Positions 30,708-41,460 of a DNA stretch of 64,000 nucleotides are shown here, one piece after another. The position numbers were made by a program, and so were the translations under genes. Numbering within the stretch: position 1 is the stretch's first letter; every line of letters begins with the position of its first letter. Source of the DNA: Arachis hypogaea (lineage: Eukaryota; Streptophyta; Magnoliopsida; Fabales; Fabaceae). The notes under the pieces are model-generated. The model ran no database searches, was not told the DNA's origin, and was given only the letters and a program-made list of their open reading frames with translations. Location: contig NC_092048.1 of assembly GCF_003086295.3 (NCBI RefSeq), positions 90,686,626 to 90,750,625 of the forward strand, given 5' to 3'.

Positions 30708-32006
30708 TTTTTAGATATCTGTGTAGTTGGCCCGGCTTGTGGGCTTTTAACTCTTTATTTTGTGGTTGGTATCTTTTGATGACACTCTTTTTGGTTGCTT
30801 TTAGCAACCCATTAAAACAAAACACAACGAGTAGCTCCTAAGCTTTTGGGTTTGACCCTGAAGTTTGTTTATTTTGTGTCACGCTTGTTTGCATCTGTCC
30901 TAACTCCTTGCTGCTCAGTCTCTTTGATCTGTTTTGTATATGCGTGGATCCTTAGTCCATAACTGACTTCTTTACGTCGTCTTATTCCAAATTATTTTGT
31001 AATTGGCCAACGTCATCGTGTCGATTTTTCTCAGTTATCTTTAGTAAACCATTCTTTAGTTGGACCTTGGTGGGTCTCTTTTATGGATTACTTTTTGTAA
31101 CTTTGTGGCTTGGTTGGGCCGACTTCATCATGTCGGTTCTCTCTAAGCTATTTTTGTAATCCTCTTTCTTGGACCCTTGTCAGGTCTCTTTCAGGGATTA
31201 CTTCTATAACTTTTGTTTTTGTAGGAGACCGACTTCGTTAGGTCGATCTCTTCTAAGTTATTTTTTTAATCCTCTTTCTTGGACCTTTGTCAGGTCTCTT
31301 TCAGGGATTACTTCTATAACTTTTGTTTTTGTAGGAGACCGACTTCGTTAGGTCGATCTCTTTCTAAGTTATTTTTGTTGTCCTCTTTTTTGGACCTTTG
31401 TCAGGTCTCTTTCAGGGACTACTTTTATAACTTTTCATTTTGGGATGACTTTGTCATGTCGGGCCCTTCTAAGTTAAAGTAATCCTCTTTAATAGGGTTG
31501 GCCAGACCTCTTTCCAGGGTTTACTTATAACTTGGGTTGACTTGGTCCGACTTCTTAACGTCGGCCAGTCTTTAAGTTATTATTTAGCAATCCATAAGAC
31601 CTCGTCAGGTTCTTTTTCGGATCACTTTCGATAACTTCTTAAATTATTCTGTGTTCATCTTTTCCGATTTGTAGAAAGTGGTTGCTATCTTTAGATCGTC
31701 TTTTGGGTGAGTCGCATTTTCACCTTTATCGGACGATTGTCTTTATCGTGATCGTGTAGTGAAATTGTTATTCACTTTCTGCCGATCTGTTGCTTTATAA
31801 TCGGATGATGAATGCTTCAGATTAATGCGTCTTGAAAACTTGTAGAATATCTAATATATATTTTATTCAAAGGAAAGTGCAAATATATACATGTGGGAAT
31901 TTCTCATCCCTTTATGTTGAATAGTGTTTGAGTCTCAACTTGGTGCCTCATTAAAAAACCTTTTCAGGAAAAAGAGTGCATCCAATAGTGAGATTTTTTA
32001 CTTTTT
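30708..32006. repeat. Non-coding spacer of G with ~110-bp tandem repeats
   Basis: No gene. Clear tandem units begin at 31161, 31271, 31382 and 31484 (CCTCTTTCTTGGACC...), with decayed neighbours on both sides (about 31045-31640). Each unit carries GACTTCGTTAGGTCG or a variant. Near 31939-31985, on the minus strand after the integrase stop, lies GGTTTTTTAATGAGGCACC. Repeats in this spacer are common in Tat elements. Confidence 0.75.
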
Positions 32007-33994
32007 CTAGCTGTAGTACCTTCTTAGGTTGCAGGCATGCCATGATCTGGGAAGCTCTCGTCCATCGAGTTCGGACAGTCTGTAGTAGCCCTTCCCAAGT
32101 ACTTTTACAACTCGATAGGTCCTTTCCAGTTTGCTGCCAACTTTCCTTCTCCTGGTCGAGTTGTTCCAATATCATTTCGGATTAGGATGAGATCGTTCTC
32201 TATGAAACCTCTCGGCACTACCCTTTGATTATATCTGGAAGCCATTCGACGCTTTAGTGCTTCTTCCCTGATCCGAGCTCTTTCTTGGATTTCAGGTAGT
32301 AGGTCGAGCTCTTCCCTCTGAAGTTGGAAGTTTGCTTCCTCATTATAGTGGACTACTCTGGATGACCCTTCCTCGATCTCTACTGGGATCATTGCCTCCA
32401 CTCCATATGCTAGTCGAAAGGGTGATTCATTTGTGGTGGAGTGTGGCGTTATTCGATATGCCCATAGGACTTGTGGAAGTTCTTCGGCCCAAGCTCCCTT
32501 TGCATCTTATAGTCTCCGTTTCAACCAAGCCAATATGACTTTGTTGGCGGCTTCTGCCTATCCATTGGCTTGAGGGTGTTCGACGGAGGTGAATTAGTGC
32601 ATTATATTCAAGTCGGCTACTAGTCTCCTGAAGCCTGCATCTGTGAATTGAGTGCCATTGTCTGTGGTGATAGAGTATGGAACCCCAAACCTCTTGACAA
32701 TGTTCCTGTATAGGAATTTTTGGCTTCTTTGAGCGGTGGCATTGGCTAGGGGCTCTGCCTCAATCCATTTTGTAAAATAGTCTACTCCGACTATGAGGAA
32801 TTTTACTTGTCCTGATCCTTGGGGAAAGGGTCCGAGAAGATCAAGTCCCCATTTTGCAAATGGCCAAGGCGAGGTTACACTGATGAGCTCCTCTGGCGGG
32901 GCGATGTGGAAGTTGGCATGTTTCTGACATGGTGGACATGTCTTTACAAATTCTATAGCCTCTTTCTGTAGGGTTGGCCAGTAGAATCCCGCCCGCAGTA
33001 CCTTTTTGGTGAGAGCTTGTGCCCCGAGATGATTGCCACAAATACCACTGTGTACTTCTTCTAAAACTTCCCTTGTGTTCGAGGTCGGCACACATTTTAG
33101 TAGTGGTATTGAGATCCCTCTTTTATACAGGGTGTTGTTTATGATGGTGTAGTACTGAGCCTCCCGTTTTAACCTCTTCGCCTCTTTTTCGTCCGTGGGG
33201 AGTGTTTCTGCTTTGAGGTAGTTAATTATGGGAGTCATCCATCCTTGATCCTGCTCTGTTATGGCTAGGATCTTTTCTTCTTCCGAGATTGATGGGTTCT
33301 GTAGCATTTTCTGGATGAGGCTTCTATTGTTGCCCTTTGGTTTGGTGTTGACTAGTTTCGAGAGTGCGTCAGCTCGGGCATTTTGTCCGCGGGGTATGTG
33401 GCAGATCTTATATTCCCCGAGGAGTCTGAGCTGTTCTTTGGTTTTATCCAAATACTTTTTCATGGTGGGATCTTTGGCTTGGTAGTTCCCCGTTATCTGT
33501 GAGGTGACTACTTGTGAATCACTGTAGATGTTGAGTTTTTGAGCTCCAACCTCTTTAGCCAGCTTCAAACCAGCTAATAACACTTCATATTCCGCCTGGT
33601 TATTTGAAGCCGGGAACCCAAACTTGAGGGAGAGCTCAACTTGGGTTCCTTGGTTACTTTCTATTATCACACCTGCGCCGCTTCCAGTCTTATTTGAAGA
33701 ACCGTCAACATAGAGATTCCATTCTGTGGGAATTTCCAGGGCATCTGTGAATTCTGCGATGAAGTCGGCCAGATATTGTGATTTGATGGCCGTCCGAGCT
33801 TCATATTGGAGGTCGAACTCGGATAGCTCGACCGCCCATTGTAAAATTCTGCCTGCCAGATCTATTTTCTGCAATATTCCTTTTATGGGCTGGTTGGTTC
33901 GAACCCTAATGGTGTGAGCCTGGAAGTACGGGCGAAGTCGTCGAGACGTTAGAATGAGGGTGTAGGCAAATTTTTCTATTTTCTGGTAGTTCAA
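32007..33994 (-). pseudogene. RNase H and integrase of element G
   Basis: The frame from 33994 holds the end of the RT-linked region, then an RNase H with LYVDGSSNKTGSGAGVII, NNQAEYEVLLAGL and NIYSDSQVV, as in the extra RNase H of Tat elements. The integrase follows: zinc-finger residues H-G-N-H and CPPCQ, then a core with WGLDLLGPFP and TTDNGTQF. A TAA at about 32594 and further stops break the core before its Glu (AEAANK). The C-terminal part is readable to a stop at 32007-32009. It would be inactive. Confidence 0.85.
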
Positions 33995-35150
33995 CTCGGA
34001 TCCCTGTAGACGGGTTGTTGCCCACTTTTGTCTTCTCTGACTAGTGCTGAGGCTATTGCTTGGCTTCCTACTGCGAGATATAATATGAGCGGTTCTCCTT
34101 CTTGTGGTCGAGATAAGATAGGCGGCCGTCCTAAGAACTCCTTGACGTTTTGGAAGGCTTGTTCACATTCTGTCGTCCATTCGAACTGCTTTCCCTTCCT
34201 TAAAGTAGCATAGAAGGGGAGAGATCTTATCGCTGCCCCTGCTAAAAATCTGGATAGGGCGGCCAATCTCCCGTTGAGTTGCTACACTTCTTTGACACAG
34301 GTGGGGCTCTTCATGTTGAGTATGGCTTGGCATTTATCCAGGTTTACTTCAATTCCTCTTTGTGTGAGCATGAAACCTAGGAATCTGCCTGCTTCCACCG
34401 CAAAGGTGCATTTTGCAGGATTGAGTCGCATGTCGTGCTTCCTTATAGTGTCGAACACTTGAGCCAGGTCGGACAATAATGTATCTTCGCTTTGTGTCTT
34501 TATCAACATGTCGTCCACATAAACTTCCATGATTTTTCCAATGTGGTCTGAGAAGACTTTATTCATCAGCCTTTGATAAGTAGCTCCTGCGTTCTTGAGA
34601 CTGAAGGGCATCACGATGTAGCAGTAATTTACTTTCGGCGTTAAAAACGAGGTCTTTTCTTGATCTGGTGGATACATGGGGATTTGGTTGTATCCCGAGT
34701 ATGCGTCCATAAACGAGAGGTATCTATACCCAGAGGAAGCATCTACCAAAGTGTCGATACTTGGGAGTGGGTAAGGATCTTTTGGGCAGGCTTTGTTGAG
34801 ATCGGTGTAATCGGTATACATTCGCCACTTCCCATTTGATTTTTTCACCAAGACGACGTTGGCTAGCCATAGTGGGTACTTGACTTCTCTTATGAATCCT
34901 GCCTCCAGTAGTGCCTGTACCTGCTCTTCCACAGCTTGGGATCGCTCTGGCCCAAGTTTTCTTCGTCTCTGCTGCACCGGCCGAGATCCTGGATAGACCG
35001 CCAACTTGTGGCATATTAGCTTAGGGTTTATGCCTGGCATGTCTGCGGCTTTCCATGCGAAGAGATCGACATTATCACATAAGAATTGTATCAGTAATTC
35101 TTTTGAGTCTCCTCTTAGGATCGTCCCGATATTAGTTGTTTTGTCCGTGG
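33991..35150 (-). pseudogene. Reverse transcriptase of element G
   Basis: Motifs in order: MPGINPKLICHKL, ANVVLVKKSNGKWRM, FMDAYSGYNQIPM, MPFSLKNAGATYQRLMNKVF and EVYVDDMLIKT. The YVDD catalytic pair is intact. A TAG near 34282 interrupts the thumb region; the frame resumes (RLAALSRFL ... FEWTTECEQAFQ) to another stop at 33991. A frameshift at about 35120-35200 separates it from gag-pro. Confidence 0.87.
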
Positions 35151-37094
35151 TGTCTCCTCGTCTTTTGGCTGTAGACGGAGTTCTTCTCGTCGCTGAACTC
35201 TGCCAAGTTCAATTGTATGAAACTCTTCTCCTCTGCCTCTGAGGATTAGACTTTCGTTAAAACAGCGGCGTGCCATCTTTTGATCCGCTTTTATTGTAGC
35301 TATCCCTTCTGCAGTTGAGAATTTCATGCATAGATGTGGGGTCGAGACTATTGCGCCAAGTTGATTTAATGTGGTCCGACCTATTAGGGCATTGTAGGCT
35401 GAACTCACGTTGACCACAATGTAGTCTATCTTGAGCGTCTTGTATTGGTTCCCTTTTCCGAAGGTTGTGTGTAGTGATACGTATCCTAGTGGTTGTACTG
35501 GGGTATCTCCCAGTCCGAACAAGCTGTTCGGGTATGCCTTAAGCTCCCTTTCTTCCAAGCCGAGCTTGTCGAAGGCAGTTTTGAATAAGATGTCGGTGGA
35601 GCTCCCTTGGTCTATTAATGTGCGATGTAGATTAGCTTTCGCCAGTATAATAGTGATGACCATGGGATCGTCGTGTCCCGGGATGATGCCAGATGCGTCC
35701 TCTTTAGTGAATGTTATCACAGGGATGTCGGGTGCTTCCTCCTTTCCCTCGACATGATATACTTCTTTGAGATATCTTTTGCGAGATGATTTGGAGATCT
35801 CACCTCCTGCGAATCCGCCGTGTATCATGTGGACGTGTCTCTCTGGTGTCTGAGGTGATCGTTCAGTTCGTCTGGCATCTTCGTCCCTTCGTCTCTTTCT
35901 TTGGTCATCATCTCGGGTAGCCAGAAATCGATCTAATTTTCCTTCTCTCACCAATTTTTCTATGATATTTTTTAAGTCGAAGCACTCATTGGTGGAGTGC
36001 CCTCGGACTCGATGGTATTCATAGTATTCCTTCTGGTTTCCTCCTCCCCTTTTTCCTTTGAGTGGCCGCGCTAGGGGGATTTTCTCTGTATGGCAGACTT
36101 CTTTATATACGTCGACCAGGGATGCCCTGAGAGGAGTGTAATTATGGTATTTTTTTATTTTCTCCCCTTGTCGATCTTCTTTCCTTTTGGATTCCTTGTC
36201 TTTATCTCGATAGGGGGTCCCAGATTTTGAGGTTTCTCCCAACCGAGCATTTTCTTCCATGTTGATATATTTTTCTGCTCGCTCTTGGACTTCGTCTAAG
36301 GAGGTAGGGTACTTCTTTGATATAGATTGGCTAAAAGGTCCCTCTCGTAGGCCGTTGATGAGTCCCATGATGGCGGCCTCTGTTGGTAAGCTTTGTATGT
36401 CCATGCATGTTTTGTTGAATCTTTCCATGTAGTTGCGGAGGCTCTCCCGATCTCCTTGCTTGATCCCTAGTAAACTGGGAGCGTGCTTGGCCTTATCTTT
36501 CTGGATGAAAAATCTGGCCAGGAACTTTTTGGCCAAGTCGTCAAAGTTTGAGATGGACTTGGGAGGTAGGTTGTCGAACCATCTGATTGCTGTCTTCGTG
36601 AGAGTTGTTGGAAAGGCTTTACAGCAAACGGCATCTGAGGCGTCGGTGAGGTACATTCTGCTTCTGAAATTGCTAAGATGATGGTTGGGATCTGTGGTGC
36701 CATCATACAAAATCATATCCGAGAGTTTAAAGTCTTTTGGAATTTTTGTTTTCATGATTTCCCTGGTGAATGGATCTTGTTCTTTGCATGAATTTTCCTC
36801 AGGAGCGGTCCGAGGAGCTTTTGATTTGAGATCGGCTTCTAGTTGCAGTAGTTTATCTTCCAATTCTCGATGCCGCCATACCTCTCTTTGTAGATCCTTC
36901 TCGACCTCTCGTTATTGTTGGGTTTCTTTTTCAAGTTGTTTTAAGCGGCCTTGAAGTGCTTCTATTACCCCGGGATTTGATGTGTTTTTATCCCCGTTGG
37001 ATTCCGGAGTATCCTTCAATGTAGTGTCTGCGTTCTTGTGCGGCGTTCTATTTTCTAGATCTGAATCGTGGTCGTTGTCATGGCCGTCCGCCAT
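35115..37094 (-). pseudogene. gag-pro of element G
   Basis: The likely start is MADGHDN at 37094, 22 bases after the PBS. A TAA at about 36912 breaks the N-terminal coiled coil. The capsid region follows (MILYDGTTDPNHHLSNF, RWFDNLPPKSISNFDDLAKKF). A zinc-knuckle-like EYHRVRGHSTNEC follows, whose first Cys is Tyr. The protease has LIDQGSSTDILF and NALIGRTTLNQL. The frame ends at 35115 instead of running into RT. Confidence 0.87.
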
Positions 37095-37116
37095 GGTGTT
37101 GGGATGACTTCCAGGT

Positions 37117-37134
37117 TCCCCGGCAACGGCACCA
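37117..37134 (-). other. PBS of element G
   Basis: Minus strand TGGTGCCGTTGCCGGGGA, one base from the tRNA-Asp type, one base away from the LTR end. Confidence 0.88.
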
Positions 37135-37135
37135 A

Positions 37136-37676
37136 TGTTCCGAGGGTTACCTGAAACTGGAGGTCGATCTCGGACGAGATCTTCTGTACTGGTCGGAGAT
37201 AGCGTGTCCGGCTGACTGATGGCGGCCGGAGCTGTTGTATCTGACTTGTTGGACTTACAGCATTGCTGATCCTTGGCCACCGGAAGGTGGGGGGTAGCTG
37301 CAAGAGACTCCAATGCTTAAGTTAGCATGGGTATTAAACAGGTTTTATGTAGAATCAAAGTATGAGTTATACGTGGGTGCTCCAGTGTATTTATAGTAGA
37401 TGGTGCTGACCTTTCTGATAAGATAAGTTAGTTATCTTATCTTATCTTATCTTTATTTTGGGTGAAGTCAGCTTATCTTCAAGGGAACCGCCTTTATCTC
37501 TATAGGCTTGGATTGCCTTTGGATTTGGGTCGCGTTCCTCTATTTGGACCTTTTACTGGGCTCTTTTTTGATTTGGCCAACCTCTTTGAGAAGAGGTCGG
37601 GTAGCCTGACCTGAAGAGGTCGGTCGCTTTGTCGCCAATCATTCCAGGTTGGGTAGCTCGACTCAGGGTATGAGCA
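37136..37676 (-). repeat. 5' LTR of element G
   Basis: 541 bp, pairing with 16590-17131. On the minus strand its first bases are TGCTCATACCC where the 3' LTR has TGTTCATACCC. TATA box at 37388-37395 (minus strand TATAAATA). Followed by the right CCTAT copy (37677-37681). Confidence 0.92.
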
Positions 37677-38480
37677 CCTATGAATCTTATCATCAACATG
37701 AACCCCAACCACACTCACAAGCCTTTCTTTACCAAACACCTTCCTATGATCCATATCCACCATATGACCAATCACCCATACCATATCCTTGCGACCATTA
37801 TGAGCAAGAACCTTTAGAACCACCACAACCCTATCATGATTACTACCAAGAACCACCTCAACACATACAATCTCTATACCATTCTCAAGTAGAACCACCT
37901 TCCTACTATGAACATTTTCTCCAAAATGATGAACCTTCTTATCCACCCCAGGCCCCAATAGATGACCCTCTCACATTGCTACTTCAAGGACAAGCGGATA
38001 TGCAAAGGAACACCCTAGAGTTTGTGATCAACTTGACCAAGGTAGTGCACACTTTGGCCTACCAATGTTTGAACACTCAAGGTACTTCTGTAGCTGCATG
38101 TGATAGACCAAAACATGAGCAAAGCATGAAGAAGAGATTAGAAAATCCGGTGGAGAAGGAGGAGTTGTATTTTGTGTTAGAACAATTGGAAGAGCCTACG
38201 ATTATTGACAAAAAGGAAAGAGTGGTTAAAACTTTAGGAGATGTGAAACAACCATGGGGTCTCAACCTCCTCTGGAACATATCAAAATTGAAGAATATGA
38301 AGAGGTTGATCAAAAGATGGAGTCAATCATCAATGAATTCCTATCAAAACTTGATCCCTTTCCCATTAGTTGTGGAATTGACGTTATTGAAGACAACTCC
38401 AAGCCAAGTGATATTGGTACCCTTGTTGAAGAAGTTGACAAGCAAGAAGAATTGAAAGAAGTTGTCAAGAGGTGGAAATA
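37677..38480 (+). pseudogene. Element Z internal ORF, second part
   Basis: After the right TSD the Tyr/Pro/Gln-rich frame of Z continues (ESYHQHEPQPH), with many YDPYPPY-like words. It passes to a more ordered region (DPLTLLLQGQADMQRN) and ends near 38455; an overlapping frame continues to 38481. No protease or RT. It is probably the particle-like protein of a non-autonomous family, but I recognise no named domain. Confidence 0.6.
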
Positions 38481-39031
38481 ACTAAGGAAGAGCCTAAGGA
38501 AATAGACCTCACATTGTCCAAGTGTGGGGAAGTCTCCCTTCTCAAGTCACCATCCAACACAACATTAAAGTGGGCAAAATTCTTATCATTAAGCTTCACT
38601 TTCTCACTTGACTATGCGTTGATTGAAACGGATGGGCAACTTAGAGCTCTTTGCGGAATTAATGGTAAGAGGTAGTTGTGTAGTGGTTGGAAGTTTGGAA
38701 TTACGCTCATTAGGGTTGAAGCTTTAAAGCATAGGGACCATGATTGGCGAAATGCAAACTTGTTTGGGTTTAGAAGGAAGAGAACTTGGCGTGCTAAAGA
38801 GATTATATGTGTCAACCACCCGGATGGAAGAACCATAACAATCAACTTGAAGACGGGTGTGAAGATAAAATATGGGATCCCGGATCGTACTTTGAAGACC
38901 AACTTTGGGACCTCATATCTTGGGTAGAACTTCACCCAAGTTTGGGAAAGATGGTTGGAATTTTTGTCAACCATTTGAGGAGCAAAGATCTTTGGAGATT
39001 CAAGGATGAGTACAAACACAAGCCACCATGA
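38472..39031 (+). pseudogene. Element Z second ORF region, decayed
   Basis: Three frames cover this stretch: 38472-38675 (ALIETDGQLRALCG), 38676-38927 (KHRDHDWRNANLFGFRR) and 38807-39031 (WDPGSYFEDQLWDLISW ... LGKMVGIFVNHL). They probably represent one protein split by a stop and a frameshift. No domain recognised. It lies just before the Z hairpin, as the last ORF does in the other elements. Confidence 0.5.
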
Positions 39032-39072
39032 CAAAGAGCTCCTCAAAAGTCCAACTTAAGGACTTAAACTAA

Positions 39073-39098
39073 AAGTGCTAGGTGGGAGACACCCCACC
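39073..39098 (+). other. Post-ORF hairpin of element Z with compensatory change
   Basis: AAGTGCTA precedes GGTGGG-AGACAC-CCCACC (39081-39098). Stem and loop lengths equal those in X and A to D, but the second pair is G-C instead of U-A. It lies about 50 bases after the last Z frame, the same position as in the relatives. Confidence 0.7.
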
Positions 39099-40972
39099 AT
39101 GGTAAACTTTTTCCACTCGCTTGTAGATCTGATTTGATTAATAAGTGATTTGAGTTGCCATTACAGGTAGTTTCCTCTTCATATAGTTGTTTTAATAATT
39201 TGGTTGCTAGTTGCTTGTGATGTAAGGTTTCCTTGCTTGTACTTGAAAACACTTCGAAAACCAAAATATTTTTTTGTAAATTTGCATTTTTGGTTGGTTT
39301 TGAGTTGTAGGTAGTGTTAGGGAGAGTTTAAGTTGTTTTAGTACTTCTGAAAAAAAAAAAGAAAGGGGGCAGGGATGCGTGCGCACGCTGTACATGCACG
39401 TGTCGATCGTTGAACGCAACTCCCTACATTTTCCAGAGAGTTGCGCGGCTTTGGCGCAAACATTGGGCTTCTCGCACAAGCTGCAACCCACACGGATGCG
39501 TACGCGTCGATGCGTTGGTGCAGCCCCCATACTGATAACCCGAGAGTCATGCGAACATAGGGCCAACACTATGCCTCTGGCCCAACTCCCAACCCCCGCA
39601 GACGCGTACGGTACGCATACGCGTCAACGCGCAATCCCTCCATCCATGCCTAAGGGTACATGATGCTTGCACATCTATTCCTTTTTCGCCCACCCACGCG
39701 GACACGTACAAGACGCGTACGCGTGGATTCAAAAATTTTAACCCCATCCACGTGAGAACCCTAACATCGCATCCCTCATTTCTTTCGCCCCCTCCAACGT
39801 TCCATTTCCTCTCCATCTCTTTTCCGTCCGTAATCATCACCGCAGCCACCGTTCGGCGCCGAACCCGCCACCGTCGCCTACCCCTTTTCTTCTCTCCTCT
39901 CTTTCTTTCTTCTCCTCTCCTCACCTCTACCCCTCTCCTTTCCTCTATCTCACCTTTTCATCTTCTGCCTACCCCCATCTCTCACCACCCCTCCTTCTCT
40001 GCTTAACGTTCGGTGACCCACCGCCGGTGAGCCACTCGTCAATCATCAACCCCTGCCATCATTACCATAACCCTTTTTTCTTTTCTTTGCCCATTCCACC
40101 CCTCTCCCTTACTGAACCTCTGACCTGTATTTACAGGTCTACTCTGCTCCTCTACCCGCGCTGCTCCCGACGCCACCGCAGAATCCACCGCCACCACCAT
40201 TTCTAGCGGCGTTTTTATCGTCTGCCTTCCATTTTTCAATTCTATCTGCTCTCCATTCCAGGTTCACCATGCTCCTACTTTCTGCCCTGTTTCTCTATTT
40301 TCTTTTATTCATTTCATTGTTGTTATTTTAGTTAGCATAGTGATTGATCCTGCTTGTTAGGTTAGATAGATAGGTATGCTGTTAGGTAGATAGGATGTGG
40401 TTAGAAGATTTTAGGCCTGATAAGTGCTCCGTTCCTGTTATCTGATTGGCTTAATATTGTCACTTTGCTGAATGATGTGGTATGATGCTCTATGCACTCT
40501 TGTAACTGTTATGCTGCTTCTGTTTCATAAGATTTGTTTCACTACTGCCCTACTTATGTCATTTGTGTCGTTTACTTGTATATGCAATCCGTGTTTACAT
40601 CTTGTTTACTACCTATTTGATGTACTTACATACCCTATTTTTTACTGCTTCTTGCTATCCCGAAACACCCAATTTACTGCCAGAATGCTGTCCAAATTGC
40701 AAGAAATTATTTTACTTTTAACCTAGAACTGAACTTGACACCTTTGAAATTGGAGTTGCTTGACTCATATCAAGTTCACTTCACAGGTTATTTTGGCTGG
40801 CATTTCTGTGTTTATTTTTTTTCCCGTCATATGCATTGGATTAGTTAGTTCAAGGATTTGTTTGTCAGATTTCTGTGACAAATAATATCTTGCTTAACTC
40901 ATCTATGTGAACCTTCATGTGCTTTCACTGCCAAGTTAAATCAAATGCCTGTTTGACTCATACTAAGTTTAC
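39099..40972. other. 3' region of Z: GC-rich words, then C/T-rich tract (no gene)
   Basis: From 39361 to about 39740 there are many short CG-rich palindromic words (GCGTACGCGT, ACGCGTACGCGT), like those in fragment Y. From 39741 to 40260 the plus strand is C/T-rich (CTCTCCTCTCTTTC). Short ORFs through both parts are compositional. The rest to 40972 is AT-rich and plain. It stops abruptly at the D LTR, so the 3' LTR of Z is missing. Confidence 0.5.
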
Positions 40973-41460
40973 TGGTGGGCGAAATTATGATTCACACTTT
41001 TCACAACTCCGCACAACTAACTAGCAAGTGCACTGGGTTGTCCAAGTAATACCTTATGTGAGTAAGGGTCGATCCCACAGAGATTGTCGGCTTGAAGCAA
41101 GCTATGGTCATCTTGTAAATCTCAGTCAGGCAGATTCAATTGGTTATGAGGTTTAGATAATTAAAAGATAAATAAAACATAAAATAAAATAAAGATACTT
41201 ATGTAATTCATTGGTGGGAATTTCAGATAAGCGTTTGGAGATGCTTTGTTACTTCTAAACCTCTGCTTTTCTATTGTCTTCTTTCAATCATGCGTGCTCC
41301 CTTCCATGGCAAACTGTCTGATCCTCTCGGATGAAAAATACCAGGTACAATCTCTGCACGGCTAATCAACTGTCGGATTTCTCGTCTCGAATGAAAAATA
41401 CCAAGTACAGCTACCGCACGGCTAATCATCTGTCGGTTCCCGCTATTATCAGAATAGGAC
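40973..41460 (-). repeat. 3' LTR of element D, left piece
   Basis: Begins TGGTGGGCGAAAT on the plus strand, the end of an A-D type LTR, and is cut by element C at AGGAC (41456-41460). The remainder is 51347-52545. It contains a 61-bp-scale tandem duplication around GATGAAAAATACCA...GCACGGCTAATCA. The flank TTTAC (40968-40972) does not match GAAGG after the other LTR. Confidence 0.8.

Larger units (their letters stand above)
16590..37676 (-). mobile_element. Element G: Tat-lineage gypsy element with antisense ORF, split by B
   Basis: On the minus strand: 5' LTR (37136-37676), PBS (37117-37134), gag-pro, RT, RNase H and integrase (to 32007), tandem repeats, an opposite-strand ORF (28824-30707), PPT and 3' LTR (16590-17131). 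Element B accounts for 10.6 kb of the span, leaving about 10.5 kb for G. The short LTRs, an extra RNase H of the LYVDGSS type and the antisense ORF fit the Tat lineage. All sense ORFs are broken. Confidence 0.9.

Noticed and set aside
37500..37958. 152-codon minus-strand ORF across the G 5' LTR edge
   Set aside because: It crosses the TSD between G and Z and is antisense to the Z ORF, so it cannot be an ancestral gene.
39547..40006. Possible host gene start in the C/T-rich tract
   Set aside because: The frames are low-complexity (Arg/Gly or Ser/Pro runs), there is no domain, and the sequence follows element Z without a boundary.
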